Under the pieces are notes generated by a model. It saw nothing but the letters and a program-made list of their open reading frames with translations. It was not told where the DNA came from and did not search any database. Shown here piece after piece: positions 17,868 through 25,552 of a stretch of DNA of 64,000 bases (position 1 is the first letter of the stretch; each line of letters opens with the position of its first letter). The stretch comes from Pseudoalteromonas sp. XMcav2-N (GTDB lineage Bacteria; Pseudomonadota; Gammaproteobacteria; Enterobacterales; Alteromonadaceae): positions 1 to 64,000 of the forward strand of contig NZ_JAMXSF010000010.1 in NCBI RefSeq assembly GCF_024124545.1, written 5' to 3'. Both the position numbers and the translations under genes were made by a program.

Positions 17868-18498
17868 GCTTTTCTCGCTCTTTAAAACAGCCATACTTGA
17901 ACATATTGGCATTGTGGGTTGCCATTTTTGACAGCTGCTCATCGTTAAATTCAATGCCCATAGCTTTGGCCATGCCTTCACGCATATACCAGGGGAAAAT
18001 CAACAACCCCATCAGGTTCAAAATGAGTAACCTGTCGTCCAGTTCATCTTTGATCAGCCCTTGCTGCTTAAACTGGGCAAGCATGCCGAAGAAAAACGGC
18101 TTGCGGGTATTTTGTAGTTTGTCTATCAGATAGTCGCGGCAGATCCCCTGTTCAAGCACAATTTCCTTAAACATTAAAATAGGAAATGACGGCGACTGTT
18201 TGATCACGTCATAAAAGATGTGAAAGATATCTTCCAGGTCAAATGGCTTGTCATCACCAATTGCTTGCTCAATGCCAGTAATAACCTCACCTGTTACCTC
18301 CATAAACATAGCCTTGTAAAGACCTTCTTTGTTTTCAAAGTAGTAGCGGATCAACGCTGCATCTACACCGGCTTCCTGTGCCAGCATGCGCGTAGTAACC
18401 TGTGAATAGGGTGCCGTGGTAAAGCAACGTCTGGCAGCCAGCACCAGGCGGGCTCTGCCATCTTCATCGTTTTTGTCGGGACGACCTCGGGTTTTCAT
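17857..18498 (-). CDS. TetR-family transcriptional regulator of the efflux operon
   Basis: 213 aa from ATG 18498 (MKTRGRPDKN), with AGGAG upstream. The N-terminal HTH (about residues 15-60) shows the TetR pattern VTTRMLAQEAGVDAALIRYYFENKEGLY; the C-terminal region is a helical ligand-binding/dimerisation domain. As first gene of the efflux operon it most likely represses its own promoter and is released by a pump substrate. The presumed promoter lies between 18499 and repeat cluster A2. Confidence 0.88.
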   Translation of the reverse strand: MKTRGRPDKNDEDGRARLVLAARRCFTTAPYSQVTTRMLAQEAGVDAALIRYYFENKEGLYKAMFMEVTGEVITGIEQAIGDDKPFDLEDIFHIFYDVIKQSPSFPILMFKEIVLEQGICRDYLIDKLQNTRKPFFFGMLAQFKQQGLIKDELDDRLLILNLMGLLIFPWYMREGMAKAMGIEFNDEQLSKMATHNANMFKYGCFKEREKHED

Positions 18499-18779
18499 AA
18501 TGCTCCTGTATGTCTCTGCTCGCTCCGTACCAGTCAATCGCCAGTCGAATGAGCAGAACGTTAATTCAACACCTGATGAATAAAGTAATTCTAGGGCACT
18601 GATAATTTTTGACCACAGAAACAATTCTCCAATTCGCGGTGGTTTGATGAATAGCAACGCTGAGGTTGCCTGCTTGGCGCTTCCTGCTCGGTGATTCGAT
18701 CCTGAACTTCTCCACGGCTTCCGATACGCTCGTCCTCCAGCTCACCTCTATTCTTCGTCCTGCTAACCTCAATTTTTCA

Positions 18780-19625
18780 TCCAGATCACCTCGTCATCCC
18801 GGCCAGCGAGCCGGGAACCATTCGCCAGTCAATTCAAGTCCTACAGATAATGACGCTGAGTGTCAGATAACGAGATGCAGTGCGCTTTTTACTGAGTAAA
18901 GATTGCCAAACCGAGCCGCCGGTAAGTAGATCCCGCATCAAGTGCGGGATGACAGGGAGTTGTGCGGGATGACCGCGTATAGGGTCATTTCGGTGTTAGA
19001 TTGACCTCCAGTACCAAAGAGTCCCCATGACGAAGTATGAGTTCATTCCGGTGTTAGATTGGCCTCCAGTACCAAAGCGTCCCCAGCTCCTCACCTACCC
19101 TCGTCATCCCGGCCAGCGAGGCGGGAACCATTCGGCAATCAATTCAAGTCCTACAGATAATAACGCTGAGTGTCAGATAACGAGATGCAGTGCGCTTTTT
19201 ACTGAGTAAAGATTGCCAAACCGAGCCGCCGGTAAGTAGATCCCGCATCAAGTGCGGGATGACAGGGAGTTGTGCGGGATGACAGGGAGTTGTGCGGGAT
19301 GACCGCGTATAGGGTCATTTCGGTGTTAGATTGACCTCCAGTACCAAAGCGTCCCCATGACGAAGTATGAGTTCATTCCGGTGTTAGATTGGCCTCCAGT
19401 ACCAAAGCGTCCCCAGCTCCTCACCTACCCTCGTCATCCCGGCCAGCGAGCCGGGAACCATTCGGCAGTCAATTCAAGTCCTACAGATAATAACGCTGAG
19501 TGTCAGAAAACGAGATGCAGCGCGCTTTTTACTGAGTAAAGATTGCCAAACCGAGCCACCGGTAAGTAGATCCCGCATCAAGTGCGGGATGACAGGGAGT
19601 TGTGCGGGATGGCGGTGTTTGGGGC
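18780..19625. repeat. REP-like compound repeat cluster A2 (three units)
   Basis: Left arms begin near 18793, 19103 and 19433. Spacer sequence (including CGAGATGCAGTGCGC and TGAGTAAAGATTGCC) matches cluster A1 some 5 kb away, in the same orientation. Between right arms and next units are 20-bp microrepeats of GGGATGACAGGGAGTTGTGC. The two A clusters bracket the RND operon. Confidence 0.9.
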
Positions 19626-19924
19626 TATGACAGTGTTAGTTTGATTACTTGTGCTTATGAGCAACCGATACTAGAGCTCGCGCTTACCGGTCAAAAAAGA
19701 AACATTTTGCTAACGTAAAACACGTTAAGCGCGGCCTTTTAGTGCTGGGTAGTAAGTTTCCCGTTAAAAAAGTTACAACTAATGAACACATTAATATTCA
19801 ATTAGGCTATGATTTAACACTATAACAACATGGTTGCATAACAATCTCTGCAAAAAAACGAACTAAAGGACATAGCAACCAGGTACATAACCCGTTGAAT
19901 AACAATACTTGAAGGAGCCAAGAT
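19626..19924. other. Intergenic region, no gene seen
   Basis: About 300 bp between repeat cluster A2 and the next gene. It is AT-rich in the second half and probably holds the promoter of the 19925 gene. No RNA gene or conserved motif was recognised. Confidence 0.4.
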
Positions 19925-20353
19925 ATGTTCGAACAATTTAAGTCATGGGCCACGTCGGCGCACAAATCAGGCACAGACATGTTTACTTCCAGCCTGGTAA
20001 CACTAAGCGATGTACAGATTAAAACCGTTTTTAATCAAGGGGTTCACGATATTGCAAAGTACTCCCGCAACGGCCGCTCGGTCTATATCAAGCATGTTTA
20101 TCTAAACAGGCTAAACGACACGGTAAAGCCAAACATCAGTGCCAGCGATATCGACTTTTTCCGCTCATTAGACCAAATATTTCAATATTGTTATGTGCTG
20201 GTCTATGTTAAATGCCCCCGTTCAAACAAGTATGATACCGCGTTCTTTTTGGATGATTACGAGGCTATCAAAGGGATCAGTAAAAGCGAGGCCATGCAAC
20301 GTCAGACAGATTTAACCTCCATTGCCCGAATCATACGAAGTGAGCTGCTTTAA
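19925..20353 (+). CDS. Hypothetical protein
   Basis: 142 aa, start supported by GAAGGAGCC eight bases upstream of the ATG. No family was recognised. It has no signal peptide or membrane segment. The middle (LDQIFQYCYVLVYVKCPRSN) is strongly beta-like, flanked by helical regions; two Cys are close together there. It sits immediately before the duplicated HTH/membrane cassette but is separated by 386 bp including the palindrome, so a functional link is not established. Confidence 0.6.
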   Translation: MFEQFKSWATSAHKSGTDMFTSSLVTLSDVQIKTVFNQGVHDIAKYSRNGRSVYIKHVYLNRLNDTVKPNISASDIDFFRSLDQIFQYCYVLVYVKCPRSNKYDTAFFLDDYEAIKGISKSEAMQRQTDLTSIARIIRSELL

Positions 20354-20638
20354 ACTGCCTCACTTTGCAGTGTTGAGATTTGCCCATTAAGCTTGATTAA
20401 TTGCTTTGCGTTGGTTGCCAGTTTCTTGGTAATTCCCCCTACAATTACGCACCAAAACAATATCCAATATACAAACTAATTCACCTCAAGCTTACATTGC
20501 GCTAAAATACGCAACGACGCTGTTCCTGAGTGCTTTCTCGTACACCTTTGAACATTTTCCGGCCTAAATGTATAAAAAGTAGAAAACCAAAACGTTTACA
20601 GAGTGAATAATAGCCGTACAAACCTAAAAGCTGAGAAG

Positions 20639-20656
20639 TGATGAATGTTTTCATCA
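20639..20656. promoter_or_regulatory. Palindromic operator candidate upstream of cassette 1
   Basis: TGATGAA (20639-20645), spacer TGTT, TTCATCA (20650-20656): a perfect 7+7 inverted repeat about 85 bp upstream of the HTH start codon. The same half-sites with a 4-bp spacer occur in front of the paralogous cassette at 22104-22121. A TATAAT at 20709-20714 is a possible -10 element. The binding protein is probably one of the HTH proteins (inference). Confidence 0.6.
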
Positions 20657-20739
20657 ATTGCAGGACGCATGGTATTAAACATTGCAGCAACGTTACAATA
20701 AAGTAAAATATAATCAATATACCTCTTACAGGAAATAAT

Positions 20740-21048
20740 ATGAAGAACAGTCCAGGGAAGAGAAAACGGCAAATTGACAAGTTTAAAGTACAAATGCAGC
20801 GATCTATCCGGCAAATGCGCATTGAGGTGGGCTTGAGTCAGAGGGAATTAGCTGCCAAAATGTCCTCAAAAGTTGACCAATCCACTGTGAGTAACTGGGA
20901 AAGTGGAAAAACAGAAATGACCAGTGCCCAATTACTGGACTTATTTCTGATCTTTGGTAAAGATATGGTGGCGATGTACTTCGGCTTCTTGAATAACGCA
21001 GAAAAAGAGTCAGACACCAAAAAAGAACAAGAAGAGAAGGAGTCTTAG
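20740..21048 (+). CDS. XRE-type helix-turn-helix regulator, cassette 1
   Basis: 102 aa cytosolic protein. Residues about 18-75 form a Cro/C1-type HTH: IRQMRIEVGLSQRELAAKM then VDQSTVSNWESGKTEMTSAQ, with the recognition helix around STVSNWESG. A very basic N terminus (KRKRQIDKFK) and an acidic Lys/Glu tail (KKEQEEKES) flank it. It is followed one base after its stop codon by a membrane protein gene. A paralogue at 22269-22574 is near-identical through the HTH. It probably regulates the cassette through the palindrome at 20639-20656. Confidence 0.85.
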   Translation: MKNSPGKRKRQIDKFKVQMQRSIRQMRIEVGLSQRELAAKMSSKVDQSTVSNWESGKTEMTSAQLLDLFLIFGKDMVAMYFGFLNNAEKESDTKKEQEEKES

Positions 21049-21049
21049 G

Positions 21050-21571
21050 ATGGATTTTGGTACTTTTATTACGTATGCCCCACTTCCGATAATCATATTT
21101 GCTTTGTTAGCTACGTGGAAATATGAGTGCTCGCGTTACTTTCTCTTCCTGTTATTAATAGTAGAGCTAATTGACGAAGCGCTGTATAAGACCAGCTTAA
21201 CATGGACTACACACCACTACTTGTATTGCATGATTTTAGATGTCATGTTTGTGGCTCCCATTCTATATCGAAAAGCAACATCTAACTGGCTGTATAATAA
21301 GACAGGTTTGGACTTTTTTAGAAGGGTCTATGAGTCTCATCACTATTCCTTGCAGGAAATTGGTTTACTGTTGATCTTTAGTCTCAACTTCGTGATTAAC
21401 TTCATTGTTTATATAGAGATATGGCTCTATAAGCTTTATGTAATCGACAACCCTTACATTAAGCTTATATTCAGAAACCCCATTCAAATTGGTTTACATT
21501 TGTTTGGTATATGTGCACTACTTACTTACGTTGTAAAAACACCTCTACGGGAGAAACACTATCATGATTAG
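21050..21571 (+). CDS. Five-TM membrane protein of unknown family, cassette 1
   Basis: 173 aa with about five hydrophobic helices (roughly residues 9-22, 29-43, 55-72, 98-124, 148-166). No family was recognised. Comparison with the paralogue at 22576-23130 shows conserved polar/aromatic blocks between helices: TWKYECSRYF, TWTTHxYLYC, YRK, DFFRRVY followed by two His, LQEIGLL and NFIVYIE. Such His/Glu/Asp conservation in membrane helices suggests an enzymatic or sensory role rather than a simple channel. The gene follows the HTH gene with AGAAGGAGTC as ribosome site and overlaps the start of a peptide gene by 8 bp, so HTH, membrane protein and peptide are coupled. Confidence 0.8.
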   Translation: MDFGTFITYAPLPIIIFALLATWKYECSRYFLFLLLIVELIDEALYKTSLTWTTHHYLYCMILDVMFVAPILYRKATSNWLYNKTGLDFFRRVYESHHYSLQEIGLLLIFSLNFVINFIVYIEIWLYKLYVIDNPYIKLIFRNPIQIGLHLFGICALLTYVVKTPLREKHYHD

Positions 21572-21698
21572 AATACCAACAGACTTATTAAGAAAAATTC
21601 ATGCAGGTTTGGGCGGCGGTGGTGGTGGCGGTGGTCCTGGCCTTCCAGACCGTACCGCTGTTTACATACCACCTGTTCCAAAGAATAAATGCGGCTAG
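21564..21698 (+). CDS. Gly-rich small peptide 1
   Basis: 44 aa. The ATG overlaps the stop region of the membrane-protein gene (ATGATTAG), a typical coupling arrangement. The N terminus MIRIPTDLLRKIHAG is amphipathic and leader-like; it is followed by a run of nine residues that are nearly all Gly, then PGLPDRTAVYIPPV and a C-terminal KNKCG. The second peptide (21777-21899) shares the LPDRTAVY-PPV block, the Gly stretch and a single Cys near the end. Possible roles: secreted signalling peptide, bacteriocin-like peptide or modified ribosomal peptide. The function is unknown. Confidence 0.65.
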   Translation: MIRIPTDLLRKIHAGLGGGGGGGGPGLPDRTAVYIPPVPKNKCG

Positions 21699-21776
21699 CC
21701 TCTAAATAGTCTCACGTTTGCTAACTTTTTCATTAGCTACACATATTGAAAAACGCCTTTAAGGATAGATATTATC

Positions 21777-21899
21777 ATGGCTAAAGTTCCAAGAAATTCA
21801 CTTGTAAAAGTTTATGATGGCGGCGGCACCGGTGGTCCAGATCTACCGGATAGGACGGCTGTTTATACGCCACCCGTTTGCAAAAAGAAGCCTGGATAG
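21777..21899 (+). CDS. Gly-rich small peptide 2
   Basis: 40 aa, preceded by AAGGATAG, a plausible ribosome site. Sequence pattern: basic N terminus MAKVPRNSLVKVYD, GGGTGG, then PDLPDRTAVYTPPV and a lysine-rich tail with one Cys (CKKKPG). It is clearly paralogous to peptide 1, although the leader part has diverged while the LPDRTAVY block is retained, so the C-terminal half is probably the functional part. A short hairpin GCTAA-N8-TTAGC (21720-21737) separates the two peptide genes. Confidence 0.65.
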   Translation: MAKVPRNSLVKVYDGGGTGGPDLPDRTAVYTPPVCKKKPG

Positions 21900-22103
21900 C
21901 AACTGGCTCTTTTCTAGAAGCACCGTTGGAATAGTAATACACAAGTGGCTAGCATCACATTAAAGTAATAGTTGCTTTCCTTGCTGTAATTCCTACAGCG
22001 CGTTTTCTATTACATATCTATATCCTCATCTTTTAGAGCTCTTAGCTTTATCGGTTATAATTTTTCTAAATAGCTAAAATTATTGACTATGAGCTCTATT
22101 CGT
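21900..22103. other. Spacer between the two cassettes
   Basis: AT-rich sequence with no ORF of coding character. With the following palindrome and promoter it forms the control region of cassette 2 (21900-22268). Confidence 0.4.
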
Positions 22104-22121
22104 TGATGAATATATTCATCA
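22104..22121. promoter_or_regulatory. Palindromic operator candidate upstream of cassette 2
   Basis: TGATGAA (22104-22110), TATA, TTCATCA (22115-22121): the same perfect half-sites and spacer length as at 20639-20656. It lies about 90 bp upstream of the likely -35 element at 22210. Confidence 0.6.
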
Positions 22122-22209
22122 CATGATTCCTAGCCATAAGACTTCATCCTTCCGCTATAGTTAGCCCCATTAATATATTCATTAAAAGTAGCTAACCCAT
22201 TCTTATTTA

Positions 22210-22237
22210 TTGATACATAGTATCTGTTGTGTAAAAT
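22210..22237 (+). promoter_or_regulatory. Sigma-70-like promoter of cassette 2
   Basis: TTGATA (22210-22215), 16-bp spacer, TAAAAT (22232-22237). The predicted start of transcription is about 25 bp before the HTH start codon. Confidence 0.6.
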
Positions 22238-22268
22238 TCTTCTCCACATAAAACTTGCGGATATAAGA

Positions 22269-22574
22269 ATGACAACAACAACAGGGAAGCGCAAAAAGGA
22301 AATTGATAAGTTCAAGCTGCAGTTACAACGCTCTATTCGACAGATGCGCCAGGAGATGGGGCTCAGTCAGCGAGAGCTCGCCGCCAAAATGACCTCAAAA
22401 GTAGACCAATCCACCGTCAGTAACTGGGAAAGCGGTAAAACCGAAATGACCAGTGCACAGCTACTCGACCTGTTTCTAATTTTTGGTAAGGACATGGTCA
22501 GTATGTATTTTGGCTTTGTTACGAGTAGTGAAGCTAAAGACTCCGATGAAGAGCAAGACGAGGAGGATAAATAG
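22269..22574 (+). CDS. XRE-type helix-turn-helix regulator, cassette 2
   Basis: 101 aa from ATG 22269 (MTTTTGKRKKEIDK), chosen because it aligns with the paralogue's start; an upstream in-frame ATG at 22227 lies inside the promoter region. The HTH (about residues 17-74) differs at only a few positions from cassette 1, including an unchanged VDQSTVSNWESGKTEMTSAQ block, so both proteins should bind the same DNA site. The acidic tail (DSDEEQDEEDK) differs. One base separates its stop from the membrane-protein start. Confidence 0.85.
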   Translation: MTTTTGKRKKEIDKFKLQLQRSIRQMRQEMGLSQRELAAKMTSKVDQSTVSNWESGKTEMTSAQLLDLFLIFGKDMVSMYFGFVTSSEAKDSDEEQDEEDK

Positions 22575-22575
22575 A

Positions 22576-23130
22576 ATGGACATCAGCATATATGACTTCG
22601 TCTATTATCTAACATTTATTGCGATGATAATTGCACTTGTTTCGACCTGGAAATATGAGTGCTCTCGCTACTTTTTACTATTTCTTTTTGGTCTTGAGGC
22701 AATCGATGATGCCATACTCCCTATAACCTTGACCTGGACAACACACTTTTACCTTTATTGCATCGTGTTCGATTTGATATTTTGTATTCCTATCATTTAC
22801 AGAAAACATATCGCGTACTGGATATATCAAAAAACACACTGGGATTTTTTCCGCCGAGTCTATAACAATCACCACCTCGCACTGCAGGAAATAGGACTTC
22901 TGATGTTGTTCGGGGTTGACATAGCAATTAACTTCATTGTTTATATCGAAGTTTGGTTATATAAATGGAAGTTTCTGGATCAGCTCTTCATAAAGAACAA
23001 CATCCGATTAAACGTTGTACTGTTTATAAACTTTTTCACGCTCTGTGCACTCGTCACCTACGCTGCTAAAGCAAGAGCCAGAGAAGAGTTCTATCGTACG
23101 AATAAGGCACCGGAATCGTCGACAATATAA
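22576..23130 (+). CDS. Five-TM membrane protein of unknown family, cassette 2
   Basis: 184 aa starting at ATG 22576. Same topology and conserved blocks as the cassette 1 protein (STWKYECSRYF, TWTTHFYLYC, YRK, DFFRRVYNNHH, LQEIGLL, INFIVYIE), with more divergence in the hydrophobic stretches, which argues that the polar blocks are under selection. The C terminus is longer (ending APESSTI). No peptide gene follows: a repeat begins 13 bp after the stop. Function unknown. Confidence 0.8.
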   Translation: MDISIYDFVYYLTFIAMIIALVSTWKYECSRYFLLFLFGLEAIDDAILPITLTWTTHFYLYCIVFDLIFCIPIIYRKHIAYWIYQKTHWDFFRRVYNNHHLALQEIGLLMLFGVDIAINFIVYIEVWLYKWKFLDQLFIKNNIRLNVVLFINFFTLCALVTYAAKARAREEFYRTNKAPESSTI

Positions 23131-23139
23131 AGATAACTA

Positions 23140-23465
23140 GCCGTCATCCCGGCCAACGAGCCGGGAACCATCCTACATCCAGCTGGAATGCCACATATAG
23201 CTGTATGGATTTTCAGATATCGCTCAAAATTTCTAAACCGCGTCGCCTGTACGTAGATCCCGCATCAAGTGCAGTATGACAAGGAGTCGTGCAGTATGAC
23301 AAGGAGTGGTGCAGTATGACAAGGAGTCGTGCAGTATGACGAGGATTGGTGCAGGATGACGGAGTGTAGAGTTAACGCAGAGTCATTTTATCGCCTGTGC
23401 CAGCGTTCCCCCAGCTCCTCACCTGCTCTCGTCATCCCGGCCAACGAGCCGGGAACCATCAACAA
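23140..23465. repeat. REP-like repeats with 20-bp tandem array (cluster B1)
   Basis: Left arm at 23143, right arm near 23252, then about four to five copies of a 20-bp unit GCAGTATGACAAGGAGTCGT (about 23271-23360), and another left arm near 23431. The array looks like slippage amplification of the right-arm tail. Confidence 0.85.
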
Positions 23466-23493
23466 CCTTTAGAGCTGCCAGCCCAACAACCGC

Positions 23494-24612
23494 CTAAAAT
23501 CGATGTGCTGTTAGCCTTTGTCTTGCCAATTGTGCGTAACTGTTCTCAAACTGCCCTGCTCCGGTCTCAAAAATGGACTGGATCTGGTTGTATTCAAGCA
23601 GATCACAGGGGTTATCCTGCTCCAGCCGCATATAATGCTTTAACTGGGAACGTCCGCGTTGCGAGCTCATAAGGTAATAGATAAATGCCCAGCTACTTTT
23701 GTACATTCGCCTTTGTGCTTTACCTCTCCAGGAACCGGCCGCCTCAAACAAGCTATTGGGATGCACCAAAGTACCTACCAGATAATCGTTACGCACCCAG
23801 GTTTTATTGGGTTTTAACTTGCTCAGGTTCATAGACGTTTCTATGTACTCAAAATATTCTGCTACTCCCTCGTTAAACCAACGTGGCGAATTACCCAGCA
23901 CAGCCTGATTAATCGCGTGAACCGCTTCATGGACAGCGGTACGCATGGCCTGTGCTTCGTTACGATATTCCACTACAGCGATATTGTGCTTAGACACGTA
24001 AATACCCTGATTGCCGTGCGGGCTGGCATCTAATACTTCAAGCATTTTAATATAGGCGCTGCGATTATTAGCAACGACTATGCGCAGCTTGACTTTACGC
24101 ATCGCTTGCAGGCCAATCATCCCGGCATAGGTACGAAATACAGCATTCAGCTTTGCCTCAAGGCGATTACGAAAGCCGGTACTCTGCGCGCCCGGATCCA
24201 GTTCCAGCTCAAAATAGTCCAACACCTGATTTGCTTTAAACCGATATTGCATCGCGCCCTGCTCTGGCGGCCGGTCGCTAAAGTGCGTGATCCCTCTGTC
24301 GTCCTGCCAGGTGTATATACCGTCGGCGTTTTGCATTTTCACTTTACCCAGTGAAGCACTATCGCACTGGTACAGAGCCGGTGTGCCACATGAAGAATGC
24401 TCCGAATGTTCAGCTTCTTGATCGTTGGCGTTATATCGTGTAGTAGTTTGGGTGCTGTATTGGGGCTGACTTGCCTCATAAACGGTTTTATTTTGTATAG
24501 CAGGCTCAGTAAAGATGTTCACACCCAGCAGATCGGCGATAAGTACACGATTCATATACAGCGCAAACATTACGAATACCAGCAACAGCAGGTTCGATAT
24601 CCAGTCTTTCAT
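23494..24612 (-). CDS. DUF4124 protein with gluzincin-type (peptidase MA-like) domain
   Basis: 372 aa. One N-terminal membrane helix (WISNLLLLVFVMFALYM) is followed by a DUF4124-like segment (YTWQDDRGITHFSDRPP, about residues 97-115), common in envelope proteins. The C-terminal half carries HEAVH (about 231-235) and, about 20 residues later, FNEGVAEYFEY, matching the HExxH plus Glu zinc site of gluzincin peptidases. It is therefore probably a membrane-tethered periplasmic metalloprotease. Substrate unknown. It is transcribed alone, convergent with repeat cluster B1. Confidence 0.75.
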   Translation of the reverse strand: MKDWISNLLLLVFVMFALYMNRVLIADLLGVNIFTEPAIQNKTVYEASQPQYSTQTTTRYNANDQEAEHSEHSSCGTPALYQCDSASLGKVKMQNADGIYTWQDDRGITHFSDRPPEQGAMQYRFKANQVLDYFELELDPGAQSTGFRNRLEAKLNAVFRTYAGMIGLQAMRKVKLRIVVANNRSAYIKMLEVLDASPHGNQGIYVSKHNIAVVEYRNEAQAMRTAVHEAVHAINQAVLGNSPRWFNEGVAEYFEYIETSMNLSKLKPNKTWVRNDYLVGTLVHPNSLFEAAGSWRGKAQRRMYKSSWAFIYYLMSSQRGRSQLKHYMRLEQDNPCDLLEYNQIQSIFETGAGQFENSYAQLARQRLTAHRF

Positions 24613-24763
24613 TTATTAAAGCGCCTCCTTGGCGACTGAAGTAGATCTGTAGAAGATGATACACTATGCGTAATCGATACAAATAATTACTCTATTGGGT
24701 TAGCGCTATTTTGCAATTGATAGAAGCATAGTTGTTAATCTAAAGAGTTTATAGTCCCCGCAC

Positions 24764-25528
24764 TTACCTGCCTTTTGCCACACTATTCCAGTGTTCCCTT
24801 ATTTGCTGATATCGACCAGTCTGTACCAGCTTTTTAAGACTGACATTAAACTCATCTCTTAACTGAGGGTCAGCAAATGCAACATAAAACCACAGCGGAT
24901 TGCTCTCAAAAGGTAATAGCACTTTGCCCCATTGCCTATTAATGACGACAGAAGGCGATTGATTAAGCTCAGACAGGTGCCAGTGCAGTAGCGTGTCGTC
25001 AATCAAAATCACATCACACTTGCCGTTCAGCCAGTCAATAACCTGATCGCGCTGCTTTGAAAATTCCAGATAATCTTCTTTACCGGCCACTATTTCATTC
25101 AGTTTGAGGTGCTCAGACGCATTTTGCCATGCGCAAATGCTGTGGCTGGCCAAATCTTGCATCGAGTTCAGGGTAAAGTCCGGGTTGCGACTGTGTATTG
25201 CATAATTACTGTAAGAGATAAAAGGAATGGAATAATGCAATCCGGGTTGAGCGCGAGACATTTCAACAGCTACGTCAATATCCCCGCGCTCGACCAGACG
25301 TTTCATCCGTTTGATTGATACAAACAATGTTTTGTATTGCCACCCCAGAGGCTCGGCTGCCTGTTTAAATAACTCAACACTGATCCCGGAGCCACTTCGC
25401 TCATCCACATAAGGCGGGCGGCTAAGACCAAAAGCCACCGTAAGCTCTTTTGCAAATGCATCATGACAAACGAGTAACAGGTTTGAAGTGATAAGTAATT
25501 TAATCAATAACTTAAAACCGTCAACCAT
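24764..25528 (-). CDS. Periplasmic solute-binding protein family 3 (amino-acid type)
   Basis: 254 aa with a signal peptide (LLIKLLITSNLLLVCHDAFA). The mature part starts ELTVAFGLSRPPYVDE and continues GISVELFKQAAEPLGWQ, the typical start of SBP_bac_3 proteins; later DVILIDDTLLHWHL and the C-terminal LKKLVQTGRYQQIREHW fit the family. No permease or ATPase genes are adjacent, so it may be an orphan receptor rather than part of an ABC importer. Ligand unknown. Confidence 0.85.
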   Translation of the reverse strand: MVDGFKLLIKLLITSNLLLVCHDAFAKELTVAFGLSRPPYVDERSGSGISVELFKQAAEPLGWQYKTLFVSIKRMKRLVERGDIDVAVEMSRAQPGLHYSIPFISYSNYAIHSRNPDFTLNSMQDLASHSICAWQNASEHLKLNEIVAGKEDYLEFSKQRDQVIDWLNGKCDVILIDDTLLHWHLSELNQSPSVVINRQWGKVLLPFESNPLWFYVAFADPQLRDEFNVSLKKLVQTGRYQQIREHWNSVAKGR

Positions 25529-25552
25529 ATTAAAAAGGTGCCTTTTTAGAAC

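Noticed and set aside
20502-20822. Minus-strand reading frames (about 72-106 aa) overlapping the HTH promoter
   Set aside because: They run antisense to the HTH gene start and its palindrome, with no ribosome site or family similarity.
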